From: Hydrogenophilaceae bacterium
GTDB taxonomy: Bacteria; Pseudomonadota; Gammaproteobacteria; Burkholderiales; Thiobacillaceae
Length of the DNA stretch: 45,399 nt
Assembly (NCBI GenBank): GCA_013389025.1
Contig: JACAED010000054.1
Coordinates: 1 to 45,399, forward strand
Direction of reading: 5' to 3'
Positions 25,145 through 33,074 of this stretch are shown piece after piece. The notes beneath the pieces are model-generated. The model was not told the origin of the DNA and made no database searches. It was given only the letters and a program-made list of their open reading frames with translations. Each line of letters starts with the position of its first letter. Within the stretch, counting starts at the first letter, position 1. Both the position numbers and the translations under genes were made by a program.

Positions 25145-25755
25145 TTCCCAAGGAAAGGTTAACCGCTTACCAGCGCTGGGAACTGGCTTCGTTTGACGAT
25201 GAAACGGACGGGCACGAGTTCGGCAATGACAGGGGCTCCTCGCTCGAAGCGATCAAGGAAGCAGCGAGAGTCAGCGGCCATGCCGAGGGTTTCGCCGAGG
25301 GCCTCAAGGAAAGCCGCGCCCACACCGAGGCCCTGCGTGAACGTCTGAACACACTGTTTCAAAATACTCAACACGAACTGGCCGGGCTGCATGAGCGGAT
25401 ATCCGCCCAAACCCTGGACCTGGCGCTGACCCTGGCCAAGGCCATGCTGCACCAGGCTTTGCATGTCCGGCCAGAACTGATCCTGCCCGTGGTCCGTGAC
25501 GCCATCAGCAGGCTGCCAGCCATTTCCGGCCAGACCCATCTCCTGCTGAATCCGGATGATCTCAAGCTGGTGAATGAACTGATGAAGGACGAACTGGCGG
25601 CATTCGGCATCAAAACCCGGCCCGACGTATCGCTAAATCGCGGCGGATGCAGGATCGAAACACATACCGGCGCAGCCGATGCAAGTATCGAATCCCGCTG
25701 GCAGCGCATCTGCAAGGCGCTGGGCCAGGACAACAACTGGCTGGATGAAGCATGA
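25129..25755 (+). CDS. fliH: Flagellar assembly protein FliH
   Basis: FliH is the regulator of the export ATPase FliI and links it to the C ring. The 208-aa protein begins IPKERLTAYQRWELASFDDE, a typical betaproteobacterial FliH start, and has a GXXXG-like helical stretch (GHAEGFAEGLKES) followed by the conserved C-terminal domain (LTLAKAMLHQALHVRPELILPVVRDAISRL). Shine-Dalgarno GAGGAG upstream. In most genomes it directly abuts fliG; here a repeat element intervenes. Confidence 0.94.
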   Translation: MSSAVIPKERLTAYQRWELASFDDETDGHEFGNDRGSSLEAIKEAARVSGHAEGFAEGLKESRAHTEALRERLNTLFQNTQHELAGLHERISAQTLDLALTLAKAMLHQALHVRPELILPVVRDAISRLPAISGQTHLLLNPDDLKLVNELMKDELAAFGIKTRPDVSLNRGGCRIETHTGAADASIESRWQRICKALGQDNNWLDEA

Positions 25756-25940
25756 GTCAGGGAACCTCCAGGGCAAGAATCGCTCCCCTTGCAAATTGCC
25801 GCCAACCCGCCTTTATCAGGAGGTGGCTGCATTGTTACCCCCTTGTCAAAGGGGGTGGCGAACAAAGTGAGCCGGGGGATTCTTCCGCTATGGAATCCCC
25901 TCACCTCCCCTTAATCAAGAACGGCTTGAGATTCAAATGA
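25752..25940 (+). other. ORF bridging fliH and fliI across a repeat element
   Basis: A 62-codon frame whose ATG overlaps the fliH stop (ATGA) and whose TGA overlaps the fliI ATG (ATGA). It reads through repeat copy 2 in the same frame as the fliP insertion ([13 protein letters not shown]). No recognised domain. It may preserve translational coupling from fliH to fliI. Confidence 0.35.
25804..25881 (+). repeat. 77-bp palindromic repeat family A, copy 2
   Basis: Left arm CCCGCCTTTATCAGGAGGTGG, right arm ACCCCCTTGTCAAAGGGGGT, then GGCGAACAAAGTGAGCC and GGGGGATT. It sits between fliH and fliI. A second fragment resembling the left arm (AATCCCC...CCCCTTAATCAAG) follows at about 25891-25919. Confidence 0.8.
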
Positions 25941-27355
25941 GCACATTGCAACTCGAAGAAAGTGTCACCCGGTTCATCAGGGACTGCGAACAGCTCGTAG
26001 AGATTGCCGAACCCGTGCAGATATCCGGCAAGGTCACGCGCGTTGCGGGTCTGGTGGTGGAATGCATTGGCATCAAGCTTGCGGTCGGCAATAGCTGCAC
26101 CATCATGATGAGCGACGGCAATCAGGTTGAGGCCGAAGTGGTCGGCTTTTCAAACGACCGTCTGTTTCTCATGCCACATGGTCAGATCAACGGCATCGAA
26201 CCCGGCGCGCCCGTCATCGCCGAGGACATTGCCAGCAGCCTGCCCAGGCCTGGCAAGGTCAACCATCCCAGAAAACGCAGCTCGGATCGCGCCAAGCATT
26301 ACCCCGTTGGAGATGAGTTATTGGGCCGCGTGCTGGACGGCATGGGCCGGCCACTGGACGAGATTGGTCCGCTGCATACCCGGCACATGCGACCGCTGCA
26401 CAGCCGCCCGTACAACCCGCTGGCACGCGCGCCAATCGCCGAAATTCTCGATACCGGTGTCCGTGCCATCAATGCGCTGCTGACCGTCGGACGTGGTCAG
26501 CGCATCGGCCTGTTCGCCGGGAGCGGTGTCGGCAAAAGCGTGCTGCTGGGCATGATGGCGCGCTACACGACGGCAGATGTTATTGTCGTCGGACTCATCG
26601 GCGAACGTGGCCGTGAAGTCAAGGAATTCATCGAACATATTCTCGGCCCGGAAGGTCTGGCGCGTTCCGTAGTCGTTGCCGCACCTGCCGACACTTCACC
26701 CTTGATGAGATTGCAGGGCGCCGCCTACGCCACCACCATCGCCGAATATTTTCGCGATGAGGGCAAGAACGTGTTGCTGATCATGGATTCGATCACCCGC
26801 TATGCCATGGCCCAGCGGGAAATCGCGCTGGCCATCGGCGAGCCGCCCGCCTCCAAGGGCTATCCGCCTTCGGTGTTTGCAAAAATTCCGCAACTCATCG
26901 AACGCGCGGGCAACGGCCGTGAGGGCAGCGGCTCGATCACCGCATTTTATACGGTGCTGTCCGAAGGTGACGATCAGCAGGATCCGATCGCCGACAGCGC
27001 CCGCGCCATCCTCGACGGTCACATCGTGCTGTCGCGCGCACTGGCCGAATCCGGACACTATCCCGCCATCGACATCGAGGCTTCCATCAGCCGCGCCATG
27101 ATCAATCTGGTATCGCCCGCCCACCAGGAAGCCGCGCGCTACCTCAAGCAGTTGTACTCGCGTTACCAGCGCAATCGCGATCTGATTTCCGTGGGTGCCT
27201 ACAAGCCGGGTTCCGATCCGTCCATCGACCAGGCGATCGAGGCTTATCCGGAGATCGAGTCATTTTTGCAGCAGGGCATACAGGAATGCGCTACCGTGCA
27301 GGACAGCATTGCAGGTCTGGCGAATGTGCTTGAAACCAGAGGGACACGAACGTAA
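25937..27355 (+). CDS. fliI: Flagellum-specific export ATPase FliI
   Basis: The hexameric ATPase of the flagellar type III export apparatus. The 472-aa protein has Walker A AGSGVGKS at 194-201 (K200), the [16 protein letters not shown] segment with the catalytic glutamate, Walker [13 protein letters not shown], and the [21 protein letters not shown] motif. The N-terminus ([19 protein letters not shown]) is intact, so the repeat upstream did not damage the gene. fliJ begins immediately at the next base after the stop. Confidence 0.98.
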   Translation: MSTLQLEESVTRFIRDCEQLVEIAEPVQISGKVTRVAGLVVECIGIKLAVGNSCTIMMSDGNQVEAEVVGFSNDRLFLMPHGQINGIEPGAPVIAEDIASSLPRPGKVNHPRKRSSDRAKHYPVGDELLGRVLDGMGRPLDEIGPLHTRHMRPLHSRPYNPLARAPIAEILDTGVRAINALLTVGRGQRIGLFAGSGVGKSVLLGMMARYTTADVIVVGLIGERGREVKEFIEHILGPEGLARSVVVAAPADTSPLMRLQGAAYATTIAEYFRDEGKNVLLIMDSITRYAMAQREIALAIGEPPASKGYPPSVFAKIPQLIERAGNGREGSGSITAFYTVLSEGDDQQDPIADSARAILDGHIVLSRALAESGHYPAIDIEASISRAMINLVSPAHQEAARYLKQLYSRYQRNRDLISVGAYKPGSDPSIDQAIEAYPEIESFLQQGIQECATVQDSIAGLANVLETRGTRT

Positions 27356-27811
27356 ATGAAACGGAGCACACTCACGACCCTCATCCAACTGGCCGGTGAA
27401 GACAGGAACAAGGCCGCAGAGACGCTGGCCATGGCTGTTTCTGACCAGCGTCGCGCCGAAGCCACTCTGAATACTCTGGTCGATTACCTGTCCGGCTACC
27501 GGCAGGCCCTGGAAAACAAGGCCAGCGCAGGCACGACCGCCATCGAACTGAAGAACCAGCAGGCGTTTCTTGGCCAGCTCGACCAGCTCATCGAAAAGCA
27601 GAAACGCCAGATATCCCTTTCGAACCTGAAAGTGGAAACCTGCCGCGATGAGTGGCGCGGCCATTTTCGCCGCGAAAAATCCTACGATCTTCTCGACAAG
27701 CGCCGACAGGCAGCCGAATCCGCACGCCAGCTCAAACAGGAGCAGAAGCTGCTCGACGAACATGCCACTCGCCAGTTTCGAGCCGGGCACCCCTCCAACG
27801 ATCATTCATGA
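27356..27811 (+). CDS. fliJ: Flagellar export chaperone FliJ
   Basis: A 151-aa coiled-coil protein that promotes FliI hexamer function and chaperone cycling in export. Heptad-rich from about residue 15 to 140, with no cysteine-rich or membrane parts. The sequence is poorly conserved in the family; the call comes from length, coiled-coil nature and position directly after fliI and before fliK. Confidence 0.9.
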   Translation: MKRSTLTTLIQLAGEDRNKAAETLAMAVSDQRRAEATLNTLVDYLSGYRQALENKASAGTTAIELKNQQAFLGQLDQLIEKQKRQISLSNLKVETCRDEWRGHFRREKSYDLLDKRRQAAESARQLKQEQKLLDEHATRQFRAGHPSNDHS

Positions 27812-27823
27812 CAGGACCTCACC

Positions 27824-29068
27824 ATGGATACACTAGCCATCAACGCAACACTTCCCGTCGAGTCATCCGCCATCCAGCCGGCGGATAGCAATGCAGAACC
27901 GGGGGAAGGCGCATCCTTTAACGATGCCCTGTCCAGCCTCATCTCGAAACACCGGGGCAAGGAGGACGAAACGGATACCGCCGACTCCGCACCCGCCAAA
28001 CGTTCAGAAGATCCGCTGGCGGCAATGGACCCCGCCACAGGCATCGCCGCCATGATGGTGTCGCTGGATCCGGCTGTCATCGATGCCGCGGGCAGCGAGC
28101 CGGGCGGTGCGCAGGCCAAAACATCCGCGTCAGTCGATGCATTGGCCCTGGCCATGAACGCAGGGGCCAACGGAAAATCAAGCGATCCGGCACGAATGGT
28201 GTCCGATCCTTCTGCCGGGAACCTGTTGGCGGATTTCGGCGAGGATTCCGCAAGGGATGCCAGACCGGTCCTAACCGCAATGCAGGACGTTCATGGCAAT
28301 GATGCAGGTACTGGCACAAACGCATTGTCAGACAAGGGATTCGCCGCCCACACATTGAGCAGGCCGGAAAACCAGACGTCCGGCGCGGAGATGCGATCGA
28401 CGGCACAGTTGCCGATGACGGACCCCCAGGCAGGTCAGAATATCCGCCAGAACGAAGGCTCCGCCCTGAAAGCCATGGCCTCCCTGCACGACTTGAGCAA
28501 GGATGGCCAGAATTCGGCCCGGGATAAACCGGCACAGGCAGGCACGGCCGAGCCCTCCACATTCCAATCTCTCATCAGCCAGACTGGCAATGCGTTTCAG
28601 GCAGGCATTCAGCACATTGATTCCGCTTCGCCTGACTTGATCACCCCCCGCGTCGGCGCATCGGGCTGGTCCGAAGCCATGGGGCAAAAAATCGTCATGA
28701 TGGCCTCGGAAAAAGTCCAGCAGGCGGAGCTGAAACTGAACCCCGAAGGCCTGGGCCCCATGCAGGTGGTGTTGAGCCTGGAAAACGGCGCGGCCAATGT
28801 CCAGTTCCTGACGCATGACGCGCAGGTGAGAGAATCTCTCCAGTCCGCCCTGCCCAGGCTTCAGGAAATGCTGAACAGCGCGGGCTTCAGTCTTGACAAG
28901 GTCAGCATTGACGCCGGTACCGCGCGCAACCAGGACTACCAGGGAAGCAGCGGACAATTCCAGCAACAGCGTCGTGGTTCCGGGCAGTCCGAATCCGAAA
29001 CTGCCGCCATGCCGATCAGCAGGGTTATTGTGCAGACTCAAACGGGGCGGATTGATACGTTTGCTTGA
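27824..29068 (+). CDS. fliK: Flagellar hook-length control protein FliK
   Basis: FliK measures hook length and switches export specificity through FlhB. The 414-aa protein has a long Ala/Ser/Asp-rich N-terminal ruler region and a well conserved C-terminal domain: MMASEKVQQAELKLNPEGLGPMQVVLSLENGAANVQFLTHDAQVRESLQSALPRLQEML split by motif as QQAELKLNPEGLGPM and RESLQSALPRLQEML, then GFSLDKVSID. It lies in the standard fliJ-fliK order. A 438-base gap to fliL follows. Confidence 0.95.
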   Translation: MDTLAINATLPVESSAIQPADSNAEPGEGASFNDALSSLISKHRGKEDETDTADSAPAKRSEDPLAAMDPATGIAAMMVSLDPAVIDAAGSEPGGAQAKTSASVDALALAMNAGANGKSSDPARMVSDPSAGNLLADFGEDSARDARPVLTAMQDVHGNDAGTGTNALSDKGFAAHTLSRPENQTSGAEMRSTAQLPMTDPQAGQNIRQNEGSALKAMASLHDLSKDGQNSARDKPAQAGTAEPSTFQSLISQTGNAFQAGIQHIDSASPDLITPRVGASGWSEAMGQKIVMMASEKVQQAELKLNPEGLGPMQVVLSLENGAANVQFLTHDAQVRESLQSALPRLQEMLNSAGFSLDKVSIDAGTARNQDYQGSSGQFQQQRRGSGQSESETAAMPISRVIVQTQTGRIDTFA

Positions 29069-29197
29069 TTGGTTTATGGAATCACCCGGTATACATGGCT
29101 GAATCGATGTTTCACCGGGGAATGCCCGGCAGAAACCGTCGGAGGTTGCCCGACAGCAAGTCAATTTCTTGCTTCGCCAGGAAAAAAAACCCAAAGC

Positions 29198-29274
29198 AAA
29201 TCCCCCCTTCATCATGGGGCTCAATTCAACCCCCTTGATAAAGGAGGTGGCGAGCATAACGAGCCGGGGGATTT
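29198..29274 (+). repeat. 77-bp palindromic repeat family A, copy 3
   Basis: AAATCCCCCCTTCATCATGGGG, spacer, ACCCCCTTGATAAAGGAGGT, GGCGAGCATAACGAGCC, GGGGGATTT. It is exactly 77 bp, the same length as the copy in fliP, with clear 9-base outer inverted ends AAATCCCCC/GGGGGATTT. Confidence 0.85.
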
Positions 29275-29421
29275 CGGCATTAACCCCTTCCGGTCTGCCT
29301 TCCCTTCACGCCGGCCCCCCGGCCCCTGGCAGTTTGAAACAGAAACATGTGGCGCAATGCGCTGCACTCAGTGCGCCCTGCATTCCCAACCGCAGCAGCT
29401 TTCTTTAACCAAAACTGAGGG

Positions 29422-29448
29422 CAAATATCCCCTCTAATCAACCGATTC
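29422..29448 (+). promoter_or_regulatory. Candidate sigma-28 promoter for fliL
   Basis: CAAA (29422-29425), 15 bases, then ACCGATTC (29441-29448). It matches the fliC promoter in spacing and in the CCGATT core but with a weaker -35 box. It is 58 bases from the fliL ATG. Confidence 0.4.
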
Positions 29449-29506
29449 CACTCCGGGCACAGCATCAATAATTCAACCATGTATTGTTAACCGACAAGGA
29501 GTCGAC

Positions 29507-30001
29507 ATGGCCAAGGCAAAAGCCGCACCGGCAGGGGACAACGCCGAACCGAAATCGAAGAAGAAGCTGATGATGTTTGCCATCGTGGGCGTCGTGGCGC
29601 TTGCCGCAGGCGGCGGTGGGGCATGGTTTTTCATGTCCAAAAATGATGATGGCCACAAGCAGGAAGCCAAGCACGAGCCGCCTGCCCCGCCCGTGTTCAT
29701 GGCGCCGGAGACCTTCACCGTAAACCTTCAGCCCGATGGCGAGGAACAGTACCTGCAGGTCGGGCTGGTCGTTCAGGTCAAGGATCAGGAAGCTTCGGAA
29801 AGAATGAAGCAATACATGCCGCAAATCCGCAGTCGAATGCTGATGCTGCTGTCCAGCAAGAAGGCATCTGAAATCATGGACCTGCAGGGCAAGAACAAGC
29901 TGATCGAGGAAATCATTGCCCAGCTCAAGCAGCCTTTCGTCCAGGGAGAAGAGCCGCTTCAGGTCAGCAGCGTCCACTTCACCGATTTCATCATCCAGTA
30001 A
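29507..30001 (+). CDS. fliL: Flagellar basal body-associated protein FliL
   Basis: A single-pass inner-membrane protein that associates with the stators. The 164-aa protein has a Lys-rich cytoplasmic N-terminus, TM segment about 21-43 (LMMFAIVGVVALAAGGGGAWFF), and a periplasmic domain with the FliL pattern (FTVNLQPDGEEQYLQVGLVVQV and a C-terminal VSSVHFTDFIIQ). Shine-Dalgarno AAGGAG upstream. Heads the fliL-R unit. Confidence 0.96.
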   Translation: MAKAKAAPAGDNAEPKSKKKLMMFAIVGVVALAAGGGGAWFFMSKNDDGHKQEAKHEPPAPPVFMAPETFTVNLQPDGEEQYLQVGLVVQVKDQEASERMKQYMPQIRSRMLMLLSSKKASEIMDLQGKNKLIEEIIAQLKQPFVQGEEPLQVSSVHFTDFIIQ

Positions 30002-30012
30002 CGGTCGATTCG

Positions 30013-31029
30013 ATGGAAGAAGACAAGGAATTTCTTTCGCAGGATGAGGTGGATGCCCTGCTGGGCGGAATCGGCGATGCGGGCATGGATGCCGATTCAT
30101 CGAGTACCGCAGCGGGCAACATACGGCCTTACGATCCCACCAGCCGGCAATTCCTCACGGAAACCCGCCTGCCCGTGCTGGAAAACATCAACGAGAAATT
30201 CTCACGCGCCCTGCGCACTGCCATTTCGGAATTCCTCAAGACCCATTGCGAACTGACCATCTCGCCGGTGCGAATCATGAAATACGCCGAACTGGTGCAT
30301 GGCATTCCCGCCATCACCGGCATCAGCGTGTTTGGCCTGGCGCCGCTGGTCGGCACCGGGGCGTTGTTCATTGACCAGAGCACCACTGCGGTGTTCATTG
30401 ATTGCCTGTTTGGCGGCGGGGGACGCGCCAGCAAGGAAATTGCCAGCCGCGAATACACACCCATCGAAGTCCGCGTGGTCGAGAAAGTCAGCGTGCTTAT
30501 CCTCGAGTGCTACCAGAAGTTCTGGGCGGATGTGCATCCCGTCGACTTCTCCTACCAGAAAACGGAAACGGAGAAGCAATTCGTCAGCATCTGCTGGCCT
30601 GATGACCCGGTCATCATGCTTTCCATCAATATCAAGATCAATCAGTCCGGAGGCGAAGTGCTCGTATGCATGCCATACTCGGCTTTCGAGCCGATCCTGC
30701 CCCTGCTGGGCAGGGCAACGGACGAGGAAAAGGCCAGCGTTGACCGCAACTGGCTCAGGCTGCTCTCGGCCCAGGTACAAAGCGCGGAAATCGAGCTCAA
30801 TGCCAACCTTGGCACCGCCACCATTCCGTTGCGCCAGATCATGGAAATGAAGCCGGGTGATTTCATCCCCATCAGCGTGCCCAATACGGTCAGCGCAATG
30901 GTCGACGGATTTCCCCTGATGGAATGCAATTTCGGCATTTCCAATGGCCAGTACTCTTTGCGCGTTGAAAGAATCATCCCCCAGAATCAACAGGAGACCT
31001 CTTATGGAAGCCACAATGGAAAACGGTAG
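30013..31029 (+). CDS. fliM: Flagellar motor switch protein FliM
   Basis: The C-ring protein that binds CheY-P. The 338-aa protein has the N-terminal CheY-binding segment (FLSQDEVDALLGGIG), the middle CheC-like domain (VRIMKYAELVHGIPAITGISVFGLAPLVGTGALFID) and a C-terminal SpoA domain. It overlaps fliN by 26 bases, so expression is coupled. Confidence 0.98.
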   Translation: MEEDKEFLSQDEVDALLGGIGDAGMDADSSSTAAGNIRPYDPTSRQFLTETRLPVLENINEKFSRALRTAISEFLKTHCELTISPVRIMKYAELVHGIPAITGISVFGLAPLVGTGALFIDQSTTAVFIDCLFGGGGRASKEIASREYTPIEVRVVEKVSVLILECYQKFWADVHPVDFSYQKTETEKQFVSICWPDDPVIMLSINIKINQSGGEVLVCMPYSAFEPILPLLGRATDEEKASVDRNWLRLLSAQVQSAEIELNANLGTATIPLRQIMEMKPGDFIPISVPNTVSAMVDGFPLMECNFGISNGQYSLRVERIIPQNQQETSYGSHNGKR

Positions 31030-31393
31030 CGAAGGTTCGATGACTTCGGATGCGGAATTCGTCCGCGAAGACAACGCACTGGGCCAGCCGCTGTTCAAGC
31101 CGCTTTCCGGACAGGGCGCCGGCGGTGCATCGAACGACATCGACATGATCCTGGACATCCCCGTGCAATTGACGGTCGAACTGGGGCGCACGAAGATCTC
31201 GATCAAGAATCTGCTGCAGCTATCGCAGGGCTCGGTTGTGGAATTGAACGCCATGGCGGGAGAACCGCTCGACATCCTTGTCAATGGCACACTGGTCGCG
31301 CAGGGCGAAGCCGTCATGGTCGATGATCGCCTGGGCATCCGCCTGACCGATGTCATCACGCCTGCCGAACGCATCCGGAAACTGAATCAATGA
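31004..31393 (+). CDS. fliN: Flagellar motor switch protein FliN
   Basis: The lowest C-ring protein. The 129-aa product has an acidic N-terminus and the C-terminal SpoA domain (about 50-118): DMILDIPVQLTVELGRTKISIKNLLQLSQGSVVELN and GEPLDILVNGTLVAQGEAVMVDDRLGIRLTDVI. The ATG at 31004 with AGGAGA upstream is preferred over upstream in-frame starts inside fliM. Confidence 0.96.
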   Translation: MEATMENGSEGSMTSDAEFVREDNALGQPLFKPLSGQGAGGASNDIDMILDIPVQLTVELGRTKISIKNLLQLSQGSVVELNAMAGEPLDILVNGTLVAQGEAVMVDDRLGIRLTDVITPAERIRKLNQ

Positions 31394-31830
31394 GAACTCT
31401 GGGATTGGCGCTGCTTCTGACTGGCCTGTCCTCTCAGGTTTCCCTCGCAGCCGATGTCACGGCACAAACTGCCAGCCAGGGGAGCGTAACGACTGCCGGC
31501 AGCCTGTTCAGCGTGCTGTTCGGCCTGATCGCCGTGATCGCCATGATCGTCGGCCTGGCCTGGATGGCGCGTCGTATCGGCGTGACGCGGCATCAGGAGA
31601 ATGCCCTGATACAGGTTGTTGGTTCGACCTCGCTCGGTGCGCGTGAACGCGTCGCCATCGTGCAGGTGCAGGATTCGTGGATCGTCGTGGGCATTTCGCC
31701 CGCCGGACTCAGTTCGCTTGCCACCCTCCCAAGGGGACACGTGGAACAGTCATCCGGATTTGCCTCGCCTGCTGGATTTGCGGGCAAGCTCAAGGTCATG
31801 CTGGAAGCACGTGCAAAAAATGCTCAATAG
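31390..31830 (+). CDS. fliO: Flagellar biosynthetic protein FliO
   Basis: A membrane protein that helps assemble the FliP/FliR export gate. The 146-aa product has a signal-like N-terminus (about 1-20), one TM segment (about 40-60) and a cytoplasmic domain with [38 protein letters not shown], typical for FliO. It overlaps fliN by 4 bases (ATGA), and its stop codon contains the fliP ATG. Confidence 0.93.
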   Translation: MRTLGLALLLTGLSSQVSLAADVTAQTASQGSVTTAGSLFSVLFGLIAVIAMIVGLAWMARRIGVTRHQENALIQVVGSTSLGARERVAIVQVQDSWIVVGISPAGLSSLATLPRGHVEQSSGFASPAGFAGKLKVMLEARAKNAQ

Positions 31831-32677
31831 AATTTCCCGACTCGGCTTGTTCCGCATCCCCAAATCCCCCTTTATCAAGGGGGACTCATTCCACCCCCTT
31901 GACAAAGGGGGTGGCGAGCAACGCGAGCCGGGGGATTTTGCATGGAAACCAGCTCTCTTCATGACAGGCCTGCTGCTACCCGCTGTCGCCTTCGCCGCCC
32001 CGGAAGGTCTGCCCGCGTGGACCAGCACCCCCACGCCGGGTGGTGGTCAGACCTATTCGCTCAGCCTGCAAACCCTGCTGCTGCTGACCTCGCTGACCTT
32101 CCTGCCGGCGATGCTGCTGATGATGACCAGCTTCACGCGCATCATCATCGTGCTGTCGTTGCTCAGACACGCCCTGGGCACGCAGACCTCGCCGCCCAGC
32201 CAGGTGCTGATCGGGCTGTCGCTGTTCCTGACCTTCTTTGTCATGGGACCGACGCTGGACAAAATTTATACCGAGGCCTACCAGCCTTATTCCGAAAACA
32301 GGATCGGTTTCAACGAGGCCATCGACAAGGGTGCGGCACCGCTCAAGGCCTTCATGCTGCGCCAGACGCGTGAAACCGACCTCGCTCTGTTCGCAAGGCT
32401 GTCGCGAGCGCCGCAGATGAACGGCCCGGAAGATGTTTCCATGCGCATGCTGATACCCGCTTATATCACCAGCGAGCTGAAGACCGCTTTCCAGATCGGC
32501 TTCGCCGTGTTCATTCCCTTTCTCATCATCGACCTGGTCGTGGCCAGTGTGCTGATGTCCATGGGCATGATGATGGTCTCGCCGGTCATGATCTCGCTGC
32601 CGTTCAAGATCATCCTGTTCGTGCTGGTCGATGGCTGGGCCCTGCTGATCGGTTCGCTGGCAAACAGTTTCTTATAA
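31820..32677 (+). CDS. fliP: Flagellar export gate protein FliP carrying an in-frame repeat insertion
   Basis: FliP forms the core of the export gate. The body is canonical: [57 protein letters not shown] and four TM segments. The expected start is the ATG at 31820, inside the fliO stop (ATGCTCAATAG), giving 285 aa instead of the usual 245 or so. The extra residues come from repeat copy 4, which encodes K15-F40 ([20 protein letters not shown] then REPGDF) in the middle of the signal-peptide region: [11 protein letters not shown] before it and [16 protein letters not shown] after it. Restarting at M48 (31961) would give 238 aa with a very short signal peptide without a basic n-region. Confidence 0.93.
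   Translation: MLNRISRLGLFRIPKSPFIKGDSFHPLDKGGGEQREPGDFAWKPALFMTGLLLPAVAFAAPEGLPAWTSTPTPGGGQTYSLSLQTLLLLTSLTFLPAMLLMMTSFTRIIIVLSLLRHALGTQTSPPSQVLIGLSLFLTFFVMGPTLDKIYTEAYQPYSENRIGFNEAIDKGAAPLKAFMLRQTRETDLALFARLSRAPQMNGPEDVSMRMLIPAYITSELKTAFQIGFAVFIPFLIIDLVVASVLMSMGMMMVSPVMISLPFKIILFVLVDGWALLIGSLANSFL
31862..31938 (+). repeat. 77-bp palindromic repeat family A, copy 4, inside fliP
   Basis: AAATCCCCCTTTATCAAGG then GGGACTCATTCC, ACCCCCTTGACAAAGGGGGT, GGCGAGCAACGCGAGCC, GGGGGATTT. It has the full 77 bp with both outer inverted ends. It is the best preserved copy and is translated as part of fliP without a stop. Confidence 0.9.
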
Positions 32678-32692
32678 CGAAAGGAAAAGCGA

Positions 32693-32962
32693 ATGACTCC
32701 GGAAAGCGTGATGTCACTGGGACGTCAGGGTATGGAAATCATGCTGATGATTTCGGCTCCCATCCTGCTCGTCACCCTGCTCATTGGTCTCGTCATCGGC
32801 ATATTCCAGGCCGCCACCCAGATCAATGATGCCAGTCTGTCATTCGTGCCCAAGCTTGTTGCTGTCATCGCCGCATTCATCATTGCCGGCCCATGGATGC
32901 TCACCATCATGACGGATTACATGCGGCGGCTGCTGACGGATTTGCCTGGTTTGATTGGATAA
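32693..32962 (+). CDS. fliQ: Flagellar export gate protein FliQ
   Basis: An 89-aa export gate protein with two TM helices (about 16-38 and 50-72) and the family start MTPESVMSLGRQGMEIMLMISAPILL. Normal length. Shine-Dalgarno AAAGGAAAAG upstream. fliR normally follows at once; here 108 bases with a repeat intervene. Confidence 0.97.
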   Translation: MTPESVMSLGRQGMEIMLMISAPILLVTLLIGLVIGIFQAATQINDASLSFVPKLVAVIAAFIIAGPWMLTIMTDYMRRLLTDLPGLIG

Positions 32963-32966
32963 AGCC

Positions 32967-33074
32967 ATGCGCAAGGCGACCCCCCACCCACCCCCCTTTA
33001 TCAAGGGGGGCTTGCTTTGTTACCCCCTTGAGAAAGGGTGTGGCGCGAAGCGCCGGGGGATTTCATCGCAATGA
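32967..33074 (+). other. ORF bridging fliQ and fliR across a repeat element
   Basis: A 35-aa frame (MRKATPHPPPFIKGGLLCYP...) that starts 4 bases after the fliQ stop, reads through repeat copy 5 and stops with TGA overlapping the fliR ATG as ATGA. Mostly repeat-derived; more plausible as a coupling ORF than as a functional peptide. Confidence 0.35.
32988..33063 (+). repeat. 77-bp palindromic repeat family A, copy 5
   Basis: CCCCCCTTTATCAAGGGGGG, spacer, ACCCCCTTGAGAAAGGGTGT, GGCGCGAAGCGCC, GGGGGATTT. The inner GCGAGC motif is shortened to a perfect small palindrome (GGCGCGAAGCGCC). Its end GGGGGA lies 10 bases before the fliR ATG. Confidence 0.8.

Larger units (their letters stand above)
29069..29506. 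other. Non-coding gap between fliK and fliL
   Basis: Contains repeat family A copy 3 (29198-29274) and, nearer fliL, a weak sigma-28-like site (29422-29448). The short ORFs in it have no recognisable content. Upstream and downstream operons are usually continuous in this gene order, so this gap splits fliE/F-K from fliL-R. Confidence 0.5.

Noticed and set aside
29345-29385. Possible sigma-54 site TGGCGC...TGCA before fliL
   Set aside because: The GG-to-GC spacing is 11 bases instead of the strictly conserved 10.
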